64,000 bases of DNA from Paraplanobispora takensis (GCF_016863195.1 NZ_BOOK01000032.1:1-64000), one strand, 5' to 3'; shown: positions 11,748 through 19,884, numbered from the stretch's first letter. A program made the numbers and translations. The notes: a model not told the origin generated them from the sequence alone.

Positions 11748-12999
11748 CGGCCGGAAGGCGGGTCCCGCGGGCGGCGGCGGGGAGGCCGGTCCGGCGGGGG
11801 GCGGCCGGGAGGCCGGTTCCGTGAAGGACGGCCGGGACGCCGGTTCCGCGGGGGGCGGCCGGGAGGCCGGTTCCGCGGGGATGACGGCCGGGGAACTGGT
11901 CACGGTCATGACGGGCTTCGCCAGGACGCTCCGGGCCGCGGGGGTGCCCGCCGACCACGAGCGCACCCAGAACATGATGCGCGCGCTGTCGCACCTGGAC
12001 GCCGCCCGGCCCGGCGACGTCTACTGGGCCGGCCGGCTCACCCTGTGCGCCTCGGCCGACGACCTGCCCCGCTACGACCGGGTCTTCCACGCCTACTTCG
12101 GCGGCCTGCGGGCCGGCCGGGCCCGGCCGGCCGCGGTGGTCGTCACCCGGCACACCGCCCTGCTCTCGCGCGAGAGCGGGGGAGTGCGGCAGGAGCGGCC
12201 GGCCCTGAGCGCCGGGGCGAGCGCCACGGAGGTGCTGCGCCACCGTGACGTGGCCCGGATGACCGCGGCGGAGCTGGCCGAGGCGCACCGATTGCTCGCC
12301 CTGCTGCGCGCCCCGCGGGAGCGGCGCGAGTCACGTCTGTTCCGGTCCTCGCGCCGGGGACGCCTCGACGCCCGCCGGACGATCCGCGAGGCCCTGCGGC
12401 GCGGCGGGGAGACCGCCAGGCTCCGCTACCGCACGCACCGCACCCGGCCGCGCCGCGTCGTGCTGCTGGTGGACGTGAGCGGGTCCATGACGCCCTACGC
12501 CGACACCCTGCTGCGCCTGGCCCACGCGCTGGTCAGGTCCGAGCCCCGGGCCACCGAGGCGTTCAGCGCGGGCACCCGCCTGACCCGGCTGACCGCCGAG
12601 CTGCGCCACCGCGACCCCGGCACGGCGATGGACGCCGTCTCGCGCGCCGTGCCGGACTGGAGCGGCGGGACCCGGCTGGGCGAGGAGCTGCGCAGGCTCC
12701 TGGCCCTGGGCGACGCCCGGGGCGCGACGGTGGTGATCGCCTCCGACGGCTGGGAACGCGGTGACGTCTCGCTGCTCGCGGCGGAGATGGCCCGGCTGTC
12801 CCGTACGGCGCACCGGGTGGTCTGGGTGAATCCGCACAAGGGGCAGCCCGGCTACCAGCCGCTCACCGCGGGCATGCGCGCCGCGCTGCCGTACGTCGAC
12901 GACTTCGTGGCCGGGCACAGCCTGGCCGCCTTCGAGGAGCTGGCCGGGCTGCTGGCGGGGCCGTACGCCCGGCGGCCACGGGACGGGAGGCCCGGATGA
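11731..12999 (+). CDS. VWA-domain protein, CoxE-like
   Basis: This is the partner of the upstream MoxR ATPase. The VWA domain occupies the C-terminal half, with a metal-site motif LLVDVSGSMTPYADT (DxSxS) and IASDGWERGDVSLL. The N-terminal half is helical. The frame opens at GTG 11731, overlapping the ATPase gene by 17 bp (422 residues). The first 50 residues would be a Gly/Ala-rich tract made by a 27-bp tandem repeat, directly followed by ATG 11881 (MTAGELVTVMTGF). The shorter start would give 372 residues and is more like the family. The stop overlaps the next gene (ATGA). Confidence 0.82.
   Translation: MSRAADGRKAGPAGGGGEAGPAGGGREAGSVKDGRDAGSAGGGREAGSAGMTAGELVTVMTGFARTLRAAGVPADHERTQNMMRALSHLDAARPGDVYWAGRLTLCASADDLPRYDRVFHAYFGGLRAGRARPAAVVVTRHTALLSRESGGVRQERPALSAGASATEVLRHRDVARMTAAELAEAHRLLALLRAPRERRESRLFRSSRRGRLDARRTIREALRRGGETARLRYRTHRTRPRRVVLLVDVSGSMTPYADTLLRLAHALVRSEPRATEAFSAGTRLTRLTAELRHRDPGTAMDAVSRAVPDWSGGTRLGEELRRLLALGDARGATVVIASDGWERGDVSLLAAEMARLSRTAHRVVWVNPHKGQPGYQPLTAGMRAALPYVDDFVAGHSLAAFEELAGLLAGPYARRPRDGRPG
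11774..11881. repeat. 27-bp tandem repeat, four copies
   Basis: Units start at 11774, 11801, 11828 and 11855 around the core gcggccgggaggccggttcc. In frame they encode 9-residue variants such as GGREAGSAG. The array lies between two possible start codons of the VWA gene, so it is either a disordered N-terminal tail or untranslated spacer. Confidence 0.85.
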
Positions 13000-13559
13000 G
13001 GCAGGGGATCGCGGGACTGCTGCTGGCGGCCGGGTCGGGGTCGCGGCTCGGCACCCCCAAGGCGCTGGTGGAGTTCCGGGGGGAGCGGCTGGTGGACCGG
13101 GGGGTCCGGCTGCTGCACGACGGCGGCTGCCACCCGGTGGTGGTGGTGCTCGGCGCCGCGACCGTGCAGGTGCGCGGGGCGGTGGCCGTGCGCAATCCGG
13201 ACTGGGAGTCCGGGATGGGCTCCTCGCTGCGGGTCGGGCTGGCCGCGCTGCCGCCGGACGCCGGGCACGTGGTGATCGCGCTGGTGGACCAGCCGCTCAT
13301 CGGGGTGCCCGTGGTCGAACGGCTCGTGCGGGCGGCGCGGGAGGGCGCCGAGGTCGCCGTCGCCACCTACGGCGGGGCGCCGCGCAACCCCGTGCTGATC
13401 GCCCGGGAGCGTTTCGCGGAGGTGGCCGAGCTGGCGGTGGGCGACGTCGGGGCCCGGCCGTTCCTGCGCGCCCACCCCGAGCTGGTGGTCAAGGTCCCCT
13501 GCGACGACGTCGGCGACCCCGCCGACATCGACACCCCCGCGGACCTGGCGGGCCTGTGA
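12996..13559 (+). CDS. MocA-like nucleotidyltransferase
   Basis: The 187-residue GT-A fold NTP transferase has the nucleotide loop LLLAAGSGSRLGTPKAL at residues 9-25 and the metal-binding ALVDQPLI. The family contains MocA, which makes molybdopterin cytosine dinucleotide, the cofactor of xanthine- and CO-dehydrogenase-type enzymes. The context of CoxD/CoxE-like genes, with which it overlaps (ATGA), favours that role. A sugar-phosphate nucleotidyltransferase cannot be excluded. Confidence 0.82.
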   Translation: MRQGIAGLLLAAGSGSRLGTPKALVEFRGERLVDRGVRLLHDGGCHPVVVVLGAATVQVRGAVAVRNPDWESGMGSSLRVGLAALPPDAGHVVIALVDQPLIGVPVVERLVRAAREGAEVAVATYGGAPRNPVLIARERFAEVAELAVGDVGARPFLRAHPELVVKVPCDDVGDPADIDTPADLAGL

Positions 13560-13583
13560 AGGGCCCCGTGGGGGGCGGGGTCG

Positions 13584-14459
13584 TCACAGGCGCAGCGAGG
13601 CGACCGCGGCGCGGTGGTCGCTGCCGACGGCCGGCTCGACGCCCGCGCTGGTCGCCGTCAGCCCGCGGTAGAGGATGTGATCGGGCCGGGTGACCGGGAA
13701 GGAGGACGGCCAGGTGAAGCCGAACCCGGATCCGGCCTCCTGGTGGGCGTCGGTGAGCGGCGGCACCAGCCTGGAGCGCTCGCGGTCGGTGGTGGCGGTG
13801 TTCAGGTCGCCCAGGAGCAGCAGGTTCTCGCTGTCGTCCTTCTCGATGAGCTGCCGGGCGCGGGCCAGGGTCAGGTCCCGCTGGGCCGTCATGCCGGGGC
13901 GCGCCGAGGCGAGGTGCATGACGTAGACGGTCACCTTCCCCTTGGGCGTCCCGACGACGGCGCGCAGCGCCCGGGTCCAGTCCAGGCCGACGTCGACGGC
14001 GCGGTGGTCGAGGATGGGGAAGCGGCTCCACAGCCCGATCGTGCTGATCTGCACCTTGTGCGAGAAGTGGCGGTCGAGCTCCTTGGCGGCCGGGCCGCCG
14101 GGGGTCAGCTCCTGGGCGGCGAACAGGTCCCGTCCCTGCGCCACGGCCCGTACGGCCTGGCCGGAGTCGCCGTTGGTCACGCCCACGTTGAGCGTGGCGA
14201 CCGACACGTCGCTCGGCCCGCCGGGCACCGTGCGCAGTACGGCGGGGCCGAACATGACGCCCCACACCGCCGCCGGGACCAGCGCCGCGGCGACGGTCTT
14301 CCACGACCTGGTGAACAGCGCGCCGACCAGCAGCAGGGGTACGGCGGCGCCCAGCCAGGGCAGCAGACTCTCCAGTACCGGGGTGAATCCCCCCAGCTCG
14401 GGCAGGAGGTGATGCCCACCGAGAATCAGGGCCAGCGCTCCCGCCACCACCATGATCAC
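13584..14459 (-). CDS. Membrane-anchored endonuclease/exonuclease/phosphatase family protein
   Basis: About three N-terminal membrane helices (IMVVAGALALILGGH, LLPWLGAAVPLLLVGAL, TVAAALVPAAVWGVMFG) precede an extracytoplasmic EEP domain. Family motifs are VATLNVGVTN, LLLGDLNTATTD and the C-terminal SDHRAAVASL. Membrane-linked EEP proteins of actinobacteria are thought to hydrolyse phosphodiesters outside the cell; the substrate is unknown. The start is uncertain. A strong AAGGAGG (14474-14480) lies 14 nt before GTG 14459, 20 nt before ATG 14453, but only 5 nt before an in-frame CTG (14468). About 291 residues from GTG. Confidence 0.8.
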   Translation of the reverse strand: MIMVVAGALALILGGHHLLPELGGFTPVLESLLPWLGAAVPLLLVGALFTRSWKTVAAALVPAAVWGVMFGPAVLRTVPGGPSDVSVATLNVGVTNGDSGQAVRAVAQGRDLFAAQELTPGGPAAKELDRHFSHKVQISTIGLWSRFPILDHRAVDVGLDWTRALRAVVGTPKGKVTVYVMHLASARPGMTAQRDLTLARARQLIEKDDSENLLLLGDLNTATTDRERSRLVPPLTDAHQEAGSGFGFTWPSSFPVTRPDHILYRGLTATSAGVEPAVGSDHRAAVASLRL

Positions 14460-14686
14460 CGGTTTCAGAGGTGCCTCCTTCTCGCCTTTCGTCCAGGGCT
14501 CGGGGATATATCCCCTTCCCCAAAATTCGTAGGCTATCGGCCCCCGGCGCGCCCCGCGGGCACGGTGACGAACATGGGGAGGAGACCGCGGGCTTGGTGC
14601 TCGGCCGCCGACTCGATAGCCTCTCTGTTGCGGAGACAACGGAACATCATTCGGTTCTGTGGGCGCGAGCGGAAGGACGAACCACG

Positions 14687-15727
14687 ATGCGCATCGGCAT
14701 GGCACTGAACTACTCGGGGGGCTTCAAGGAGACGGTGGCCGAGCTGGCCGACTACGAGAGGGCCGGCCTCGACATCGTCTTCGTGGCCGAGGCCTACAGC
14801 TTCGACGCCGTCAGCCAGATGGGTTACATCGCGGCCAAGACCGAGCGGCTGCAGATCGCCTCGGGCATCCTGCCGGTCTACTCCCGCACCCCGACGCTGC
14901 TGGCCATGACCGCCGCGGGCATGGACTACGTCTCCGACGGCCGCTTCACCCTGGGCCTGGGCGCCTCCGGCCCGCAGGTCATCGAGGGCTTCCACGGCGT
15001 GCCGTACACCGCGCCGCTGGGCCGTACCCGCGAGGTCATCGAGATCTGCCGCCAGGTCTGGAAGCGCGAGCGCGTCAACTACGAGGGCAAGCACTACACG
15101 ATCCCGCTCCCCGCCGACCGGGGCACCGGCCTGGGCAAGCCCCTCAAGCTCATCAACCACCCGGTCCGCGACCGCATCCCCGTCGTGATCGCCGCCATCG
15201 GCCCCAAGAACGTCGAACTCGCCGCCGAGATCGCCGAGGGCTGGGAGCCGATCTTCTACATGCCGGAGAAGGCCGCCGACGTCTGGGGCCCCTCCATCGC
15301 CGCCGGCAAGGCCAAGCGCGACCCCTCCCTCGGCGAACTGGACGTCATCGCCCAGGCCAGCCTGGCCATCGGCGAGGACGTCTCCGGCTGGCTGGAGCTG
15401 GGCCGTCCGATGGCCGCCCTCTACATCGGGGGCATGGGCGCCAAGGGCAAGAACTTCTACAACGACCTGGCCCGGCGCTACGGCTACGAGAAGGAGGCCG
15501 AGCAGATCCAGGAGCTGTACCTGTCCGGCAAGAAGGACGAGGCCGCCGCGCTCGTCCCGCAGGAGCTGCTGGAGTCGATGTCGCTGATCGGCTCGGAGGG
15601 CTTCGTCCGCGACCGCATCCAGGCGATGCGGGAGTCGGGCGTGACGACCATCAACGTCGCCCCGCTGGCCCGCACGCACGAGGAGCGCATCCGGCTCATC
15701 GAGAAGATCAAGGAAATCGCCTCCTGA
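14687..15727 (+). CDS. LLM-class F420-dependent oxidoreductase
   Basis: The 346-residue luciferase-like TIM-barrel protein has the markers YERAGLDIVFVAEAYSFDA, SGILPVYSRTPTLLAMTAA and GRFTLGLGASGPQVIEG, the last a flavin/F420-binding loop. Proteins of this class use reduced coenzyme F420, which actinomycetes make. The substrate cannot be told from sequence. ATG 14687 follows GGAAGGA (14671-14677). It is a single-gene unit, divergent from the EEP gene and closed by a strong terminator 40 bp after the stop. Confidence 0.9.
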   Translation: MRIGMALNYSGGFKETVAELADYERAGLDIVFVAEAYSFDAVSQMGYIAAKTERLQIASGILPVYSRTPTLLAMTAAGMDYVSDGRFTLGLGASGPQVIEGFHGVPYTAPLGRTREVIEICRQVWKRERVNYEGKHYTIPLPADRGTGLGKPLKLINHPVRDRIPVVIAAIGPKNVELAAEIAEGWEPIFYMPEKAADVWGPSIAAGKAKRDPSLGELDVIAQASLAIGEDVSGWLELGRPMAALYIGGMGAKGKNFYNDLARRYGYEKEAEQIQELYLSGKKDEAAALVPQELLESMSLIGSEGFVRDRIQAMRESGVTTINVAPLARTHEERIRLIEKIKEIAS

Positions 15728-15768
15728 TCCCCGCCGGGTCCTGAGGGGCCCGAGAAGAGGGCCTCCGT

Positions 15769-15806
15769 GAAGCGGGGTCCCGGCCACCCGGCCGGGACCC
15801 CGCTTC
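15769..15806. terminator. Strong terminator hairpin
   Basis: Perfect 17-bp arms 15769-15785 and 15790-15806 around ACCC, followed by cgtcatttt. It ends the LLM oxidoreductase transcript. Confidence 0.85.
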
Positions 15807-15850
15807 CGTCATTTTCCGTGTGCCTGCGAGCACGCAGTGCTACCGTCCCC

Positions 15851-15872
15851 TTGAACCTGCTAACTAGTTCAA
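15851..15872. promoter_or_regulatory. Inverted repeat, probable autoregulatory operator of the toxin-antitoxin pair
   Basis: TTGAAC (15851-15856) and GTTCAA (15867-15872) form a perfect 6-bp inverted repeat with a 10-bp spacer. The spacer holds the overlapping palindrome AACTAGTT (15862-15869). It ends two bases before the -10-like TATCGT, the usual place for antitoxin autorepression. Confidence 0.5.
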
Positions 15873-15873
15873 A

Positions 15874-15879
15874 TATCGT
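15874..15879 (+). promoter_or_regulatory. -10 element of apparently leaderless antitoxin gene
   Basis: TATCGT, then seven bases, then ATG 15887. No ribosome-binding site is present. Confidence 0.4.
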
Positions 15880-15886
15880 GGTGGAC

Positions 15887-16369
15887 ATGAGCGAACACGT
15901 CACAGTCCCGTGGTCCAAGCTTCTGCAGCAGCCCAACCAGGTGGTCTCCCTCCTGGAAGAGGCGGTTTCCGTACGGCTCGCGCGCCGTGACGCCGAGGAC
16001 CTCGTCATCACGAAGACGTCCCGGATGGACGTCATGTTCCACGGGATCGAAGGAGTGGGCCGCTTCGTGGCGGCCCTGACGAGAACGGAGGAAGGACGGA
16101 AGATGCTGGAGACCTCGATCTCCGAGGCGTTCGCCTGGGCGAGAGTGATGCCCGACGACGCCGTGGCGGCGTTCGGCAAGGAGTTCGTGGAGATGCTCCA
16201 CGGCTGCGCCGAACTCGGCCAGTTCGCCCCCCTGGGTGCCCTGATCGGAGGCTGGAAGGCCACCGCGGAGGTCTACGCCGACCCCGAGGCGTACGCGGTC
16301 CTCGGCCGCGCCCACCCCGAGGGCTTCCCTGAGGATGCCGCCGAGGCCCTCCCTCCGGAGGCTCCGTGA
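15887..16369 (+). CDS. Phd/YefM-type antitoxin (prevent-host-death family)
   Basis: The 160-residue protein starts like actinobacterial prevent-host-death antitoxins: MSEHVTVPWSKLLQQPNQVV then SVRLARRDAEDLVI. This is the DNA-binding Phd fold. The long C-terminal part (WARVMPDDAVAAF..., ATAEVYADPE) resembles the extended form paired with RelE-like toxins in these genomes. I chose ATG 15887; GTG 15878 and 15881 are in-frame alternatives. The gene overlaps the next (GTGA), the classic antitoxin-toxin order. A palindromic operator lies directly upstream. Confidence 0.75.
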   Translation: MSEHVTVPWSKLLQQPNQVVSLLEEAVSVRLARRDAEDLVITKTSRMDVMFHGIEGVGRFVAALTRTEEGRKMLETSISEAFAWARVMPDDAVAAFGKEFVEMLHGCAELGQFAPLGALIGGWKATAEVYADPEAYAVLGRAHPEGFPEDAAEALPPEAP

Positions 16370-16632
16370 GTCCGAAGCGAAGCGACGATGTGGCTCCACC
16401 GCCGATCGACGATGAATGGCGCATCAGGTTCTTCAACAACCAGGCGGCCGAAGGATGGCAAGAGCTCTGCCGTCACGTACCGGCCAACACGAGAGTCTGC
16501 TACGAGCGGCTGCGAAACGACCCCCTCCCCGTGGTCGCCACATCGCGGCACCAGTTGCTCCAGCACGACCTGCGGAAAATACAGATCAAGGGCGGGATCT
16601 ACGACCAGTGGCAGTACGAGGTGACCGAATGA
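16366..16632 (+). CDS. RelE-like toxin partner, apparently C-terminally truncated
   Basis: GTG 16366 overlaps the antitoxin stop. The 88 residues follow the RelE-like partner of this antitoxin class: WRIRFFNNQAAEGWQEL, a central region with VCYERLRNDPLP, HDLRKIQIKGG and YDQWQYEVTE. From what I know of this family, the sequence should continue after YEVT with an aromatic-rich strand (RIWY-type), which carries key residues of the mRNase, and end in HPxxT. Here TGA comes immediately. The downstream frames do not supply the missing end. It may be inactive, or an anti-toxin-like remnant. Confidence 0.6.
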   Translation: MSPKRSDDVAPPPIDDEWRIRFFNNQAAEGWQELCRHVPANTRVCYERLRNDPLPVVATSRHQLLQHDLRKIQIKGGIYDQWQYEVTE

Positions 16633-17065
16633 CGAGTGCCCCGGGTGATGAGTGACTCGGGGGGCAGGCGAATCAGTCGATGAGTGAACCGCACGCCTCT
16701 CGCGTGCCGACGGTCTGCAGGGCGCGCAGACCGTCCCGGGGGCGGAGAAGCTCCCCGGCGTCTCGTCTTGAGACGTCTCATATGAAGGTCTTTCACGCCG
16801 GGATCTCCCGTCTCAGGGGTTATCCCGTGCCAATGTGAAAACGAGTGTGACACAGGCCATAGGGCCGTGTGGAATCCCGTGCTCAGGTGGGATGTTCCAA
16901 CTCTCCGTGAGGTTCTCCCTGGTGCTCGTGCGGCTGGTCGGGCGACTGCATGTCGACCTGTGCCGGCTCAATGGCGATCTCTGTCGCTGACCGCGCTTTC
17001 GACCTCCCTTTCTCATCCGCATGACCGTGTGCGATCCGGCATGCCCTTTTTCGAAAGTCACGCTC
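16633..17065. other. 433-bp intergenic region with three hairpins
   Basis: No credible gene. Three hairpins lie in series: GCACGC/GCGTGC (16691-16707), GACGGTCTGC/GCAGACCGTC (16709-16735, perfect 10 bp) and CGTCTC/GAGACG (16759-16775), the last running into the palindrome GAGACGTCTC (16770-16779). The second could end the toxin-antitoxin transcript. The rest carries the upstream region of the symporter gene, without a promoter I can defend. Confidence 0.6.
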
Positions 17066-18391
17066 GTGAAGAGATTCTCCTTTTCCCTGCAGTTGCTGCT
17101 GGGCCTCGTCGTCGGCGTCGCCCTCGGGTTCGTCGCCCGTGCCGGTGAGGTCGCCTGGCTCGCCGACACGCTGACCGAGGTCGGCAAGATCTTCGTCCAG
17201 CTCCTCAAGCTCGCCGTCCCGCCGCTGGTCTTCACCGCCGTCGTGGTGAGCGTGGCCAACCTGCGCAACGTCAGCGGGGCCGCCAGGCTCGCCGGCAAGA
17301 CGCTGATGTGGTTCATGATCACGTCGCTGGCCTCGGTGGCCGCGGCCATCGGCCTGGGTCTGCTGATCAACCCGGGCCAGGGCGTCACGATCTCCACCGA
17401 GGGCGCCAAGGCCGTGGACCTGGAGGGCGCCGGGACCTGGATCGACTTCCTGACCGGCATCGTCCCGACCAACATCGTCACCGCTTTCACCGAGCTCAAC
17501 GTCCTCCAGATCGTCTTCCTGGGAGTCGTCCTCGGTGCCGCCGCGATGGCGGTCGGGGAGAAGGCCGAGCCGTTCCTCGACCTGAGCCGCTCGGTGCTGG
17601 AGCTGGTCCAGAAGGCCCTGTGGTGGGTCATCCGCCTGGCCCCGATCGGCACCGCGGGCCTGATCGGCAAGTCCGTGGCCACCTACGGCTGGGACCTGCT
17701 CGCCCCGCTGGCCAAGCTCAGCGCCGGGGTCTACATCGGCTGCGCCGTCGTGCTGCTGGTGATCTACCCGGTGGTGCTGTCCCTCGTCGGCAAGGTCAGT
17801 CCGCTCACCTTCTACCGCAACGCCTGGCCCGCCATCGAGCTGGCCTTCGTCTCGCGCTCCTCGGTCGGCACCATGCCGCTGACCCAGCGGGTCACCACCG
17901 AGCGTCTCGGCGTCGACCGCGACTACGCCTCCTTCGCGGTGCCGTTCGGCGCGACCACCAAGATGGACGGCTGCGCCGCGGTCTACCCCGCCCTCGCCGC
18001 CATCTTCGTGGCCCAGGTCTTCGGTCTCTCGCTCAACCTCGGCGACTACCTGCTGATCGCGTTCGTCTCCGTGGTGGGCTCCGCCGCCACCGCGGGCCTG
18101 ACCGGCGCGATCGTGATGCTGACCCTCACCCTCAGCACGCTCGGCCTGCCGCTGGAGGGCGTCGGCCTGCTGCTGGCCATCGACCCGATCCTCGACATGA
18201 TCCGTACCGCCACCAACGTCACGGGCCAGATGGTGGTCCCGGTCCTGGTCGGCCGGTCGGAGGGCCGCCTGGACGAGGCGGTCTTCAACGCCCCGCCGCA
18301 GTCCCTCGACGAGACCCCCGCGGAGCGTGCGGAGACCGCCGAGCCCGGCACCGGTGAGACCGGCAGGGAGCGCGAGCTCGTCTCCGCCTGA
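17066..18391 (+). CDS. Dicarboxylate/amino acid:cation symporter (DAACS family)
   Basis: The 441-residue membrane protein shows the glutamate/dicarboxylate symporter features: helix QLLLGLVVGVALGFVAR, LLKLAVPPLVFTAVVVSV, the serine-rich re-entrant loop SRSSVGTMPLT and the substrate-site segment PFGATTKMDGCAAV. A second half follows with DPILDMIRTATNVTGQ, in which the Asp pairs and Asn-Val-Thr bind cation and substrate. Such proteins take up C4-dicarboxylates or acidic amino acids with Na+ or H+. I chose GTG 17066 (VKRFSFSLQ); ATG 17021 would add 15 residues. The tail is acidic and disordered. Single gene followed by a terminator. Confidence 0.9.
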   Translation: MKRFSFSLQLLLGLVVGVALGFVARAGEVAWLADTLTEVGKIFVQLLKLAVPPLVFTAVVVSVANLRNVSGAARLAGKTLMWFMITSLASVAAAIGLGLLINPGQGVTISTEGAKAVDLEGAGTWIDFLTGIVPTNIVTAFTELNVLQIVFLGVVLGAAAMAVGEKAEPFLDLSRSVLELVQKALWWVIRLAPIGTAGLIGKSVATYGWDLLAPLAKLSAGVYIGCAVVLLVIYPVVLSLVGKVSPLTFYRNAWPAIELAFVSRSSVGTMPLTQRVTTERLGVDRDYASFAVPFGATTKMDGCAAVYPALAAIFVAQVFGLSLNLGDYLLIAFVSVVGSAATAGLTGAIVMLTLTLSTLGLPLEGVGLLLAIDPILDMIRTATNVTGQMVVPVLVGRSEGRLDEAVFNAPPQSLDETPAERAETAEPGTGETGRERELVSA

Positions 18392-18425
18392 GCCGCCCCG
18401 ATCCGCCTGAACCGTCCCTGAAACG

Positions 18426-18458
18426 AGCGGGCGGGAGCCTCTCCGGCTCCCGCCCGCT
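18426..18458. terminator. Terminator hairpin after the symporter gene
   Basis: Perfect 14-bp arms AGCGGGCGGGAGCC (18426-18439) and GGCTCCCGCCCGCT (18445-18458) with loop TCTCC, then gccgtttt. Nearly the same hairpin recurs at 19885. Confidence 0.85.
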
Positions 18459-18518
18459 GCCGTTTTCCACGGAGGGAGCCCGCGCCGGACTGCGCTTCAA
18501 GGAGCGAGCGGGAGATCG

Positions 18519-18524
18519 TAAGGT
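18519..18524 (+). promoter_or_regulatory. -10 element of apparently leaderless lipoprotein gene
   Basis: TAAGGT, five bases, then GTG 18530. This supports the GTG start over ATG 18563. Confidence 0.35.
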
Positions 18525-18529
18525 GTCCC

Positions 18530-19258
18530 GTGCCGGAGCGTATCCCGGGAAAGAGGCGCTGGATGCGGGTTGTGACGGTGGTGCCGATCGTGGTGCTGGC
18601 GGCGGCGTGCAGTTCGGCCGAGGTGCCCCGAACCCCGTCGCCGGTGGCGGATCCGCCCTCGGCGACATCCTCGCCCTGGATCGCGGGGGTGAACGATCCG
18701 ACGCCCGCTCCGTCCCCGGGCGTTTGGACGCAGGAGAACATCTCCGGCGGGGGAGGTTCGATGCGGATCCGGCTGGAGGACATCGCGGTGGTCTCCGCCG
18801 ACGACGCGTGGGCGGTGGGCGAGATCACCGGGAAGGAGACCAGTGCGGCGATCACGGCCCGCTGGGACGGTCGGCGATGGGACGTGGTGGACGGCCCGTC
18901 CAGGTTCGTGCACCTGTCCGCGGTGACCCCTGACGGGCGCGGCGGGATATGGGTCGGCGCGGATTACTGGAGCCATGAGGACAAGCGCGTGGTTCTCCAC
19001 TATGACGGGCGGAGCTGGACGTACGAACCCACGCCCCGGACATGCAACGACCCCGCCGTGTTCGATCTCGCCTCGGTACCGGGGAGCGATCAGGTGCTCG
19101 CGGTCGGCGGTGAACCCTCCTTCGACGAGGACGGCGTGGCATGGGTCTGGACACGCCGCCGAGAATCGACCGTTCTTCCGGCACTCCTTTTACGGCCGGT
19201 GCCGATCGGAGAATACGTGCCGGTGTCCGCGCGGGGAATTCCGAGGCGGGGCGGGTGA
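18530..19258 (+). CDS. Secreted lipoprotein with beta-propeller-like repeats
   Basis: The N-terminus has positive charges, a hydrophobic stretch and the lipobox LAAACSS, so the mature protein is lipid-anchored outside the membrane. After a Pro/Ser-rich linker come short repeats typical of beta-propeller sequences: DAWAVGEI, ARWDGRRWDVV, GIWVGADYW, VLHYDGRSWTYEP. Only about two blades are present. The end (from about residue 208) is basic and unlike the rest, so the gene may be 3'-truncated or frameshifted. The start is GTG 18530 (242 residues) or ATG 18563. Function unknown. Confidence 0.7.
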   Translation: MPERIPGKRRWMRVVTVVPIVVLAAACSSAEVPRTPSPVADPPSATSSPWIAGVNDPTPAPSPGVWTQENISGGGGSMRIRLEDIAVVSADDAWAVGEITGKETSAAITARWDGRRWDVVDGPSRFVHLSAVTPDGRGGIWVGADYWSHEDKRVVLHYDGRSWTYEPTPRTCNDPAVFDLASVPGSDQVLAVGGEPSFDEDGVAWVWTRRRESTVLPALLLRPVPIGEYVPVSARGIPRRGG

Positions 19259-19426
19259 TTTCCTTCCGCCGCCCGCGGTATGGGTGACCGTTTTCCCGGG
19301 GCTCTCGTAAGGGAAACCGACCGCTGGTAAGTTTACGTGGTTGCACCGATTGCGACTGGGGCGCTCAAAAAGCTCGCGATCTCGGACATGCCACGCGACG
19401 GCGCGTGGGTCATGGAAGGAGCGACG

Positions 19427-19870
19427 ATGCCGGACGTCACGAAGACGATCGAGCGCTGGGAGGCGATCCTCTCCAAGGGGCTGGGGCTCAACGCGCTGAA
19501 CATCGGCAAGCCCGTGGCCAACTACGGGAAAGGCGATGGCACCTGGCTCTATCTCGAGGGCTTCACCCTCAAGGAGGGTCGTGAGGAATACGACGCCCAC
19601 ATCACCATCACGAAGAGCCCGGTGAAGAAAGCGGACAGCCTGGAATGGACCTACTGTCATTTCACGGCCAACAGGGCGAAGCGGGGGCACATTTTCTACC
19701 AGGTCGACGACAACGGTGACTACCGGACCACGACGACGTTGCTGAACATCGAGGGCAAGGTCAGCAACGGCAAGACCCACTACAAGGACGACCAGATCAA
19801 CGACGCCTCCCTGCAGGAGGCCATCGACCACGACATACGGCTGATCCTCCGGTATCTGGCCCGGGGCTGA
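19427..19870 (+). CDS. Unrecognised 147-residue protein
   Basis: ATG 19427 follows GGAAGGAG (19414-19421) at good spacing; an earlier in-frame ATG (19412) lies inside that site. The product is hydrophilic, without signal peptide or membrane helix. It begins MPDVTKTIERWEAILSKGLG and contains a beta-rich middle (DGTWLYLEGFTL, YDAHITITKSP, WTYCHFTANRAKRGHIFYQV, TTTTLLNIEGKV) and a helical end. It is much richer in Lys, Thr and Asn than its neighbours and visibly less GC-biased, which hints at a different origin. I do not recognise the family. A terminator follows 15 bp after the stop. Confidence 0.75.
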   Translation: MPDVTKTIERWEAILSKGLGLNALNIGKPVANYGKGDGTWLYLEGFTLKEGREEYDAHITITKSPVKKADSLEWTYCHFTANRAKRGHIFYQVDDNGDYRTTTTLLNIEGKVSNGKTHYKDDQINDASLQEAIDHDIRLILRYLARG

Positions 19871-19884
19871 CGGGCGACCGGCTC

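Noticed and set aside
16633-16700. Frameshift restoring the missing toxin end
   Set aside because: None of the frames after TGA 16630-16632 encodes the expected aromatic strand or HPxxT ending.
16831-16856. CRP-like site (tgtgaaaacgagtgtgacaca) before the symporter gene
   Set aside because: The two TGTGA elements are direct, not inverted, so they do not form a CRP operator.
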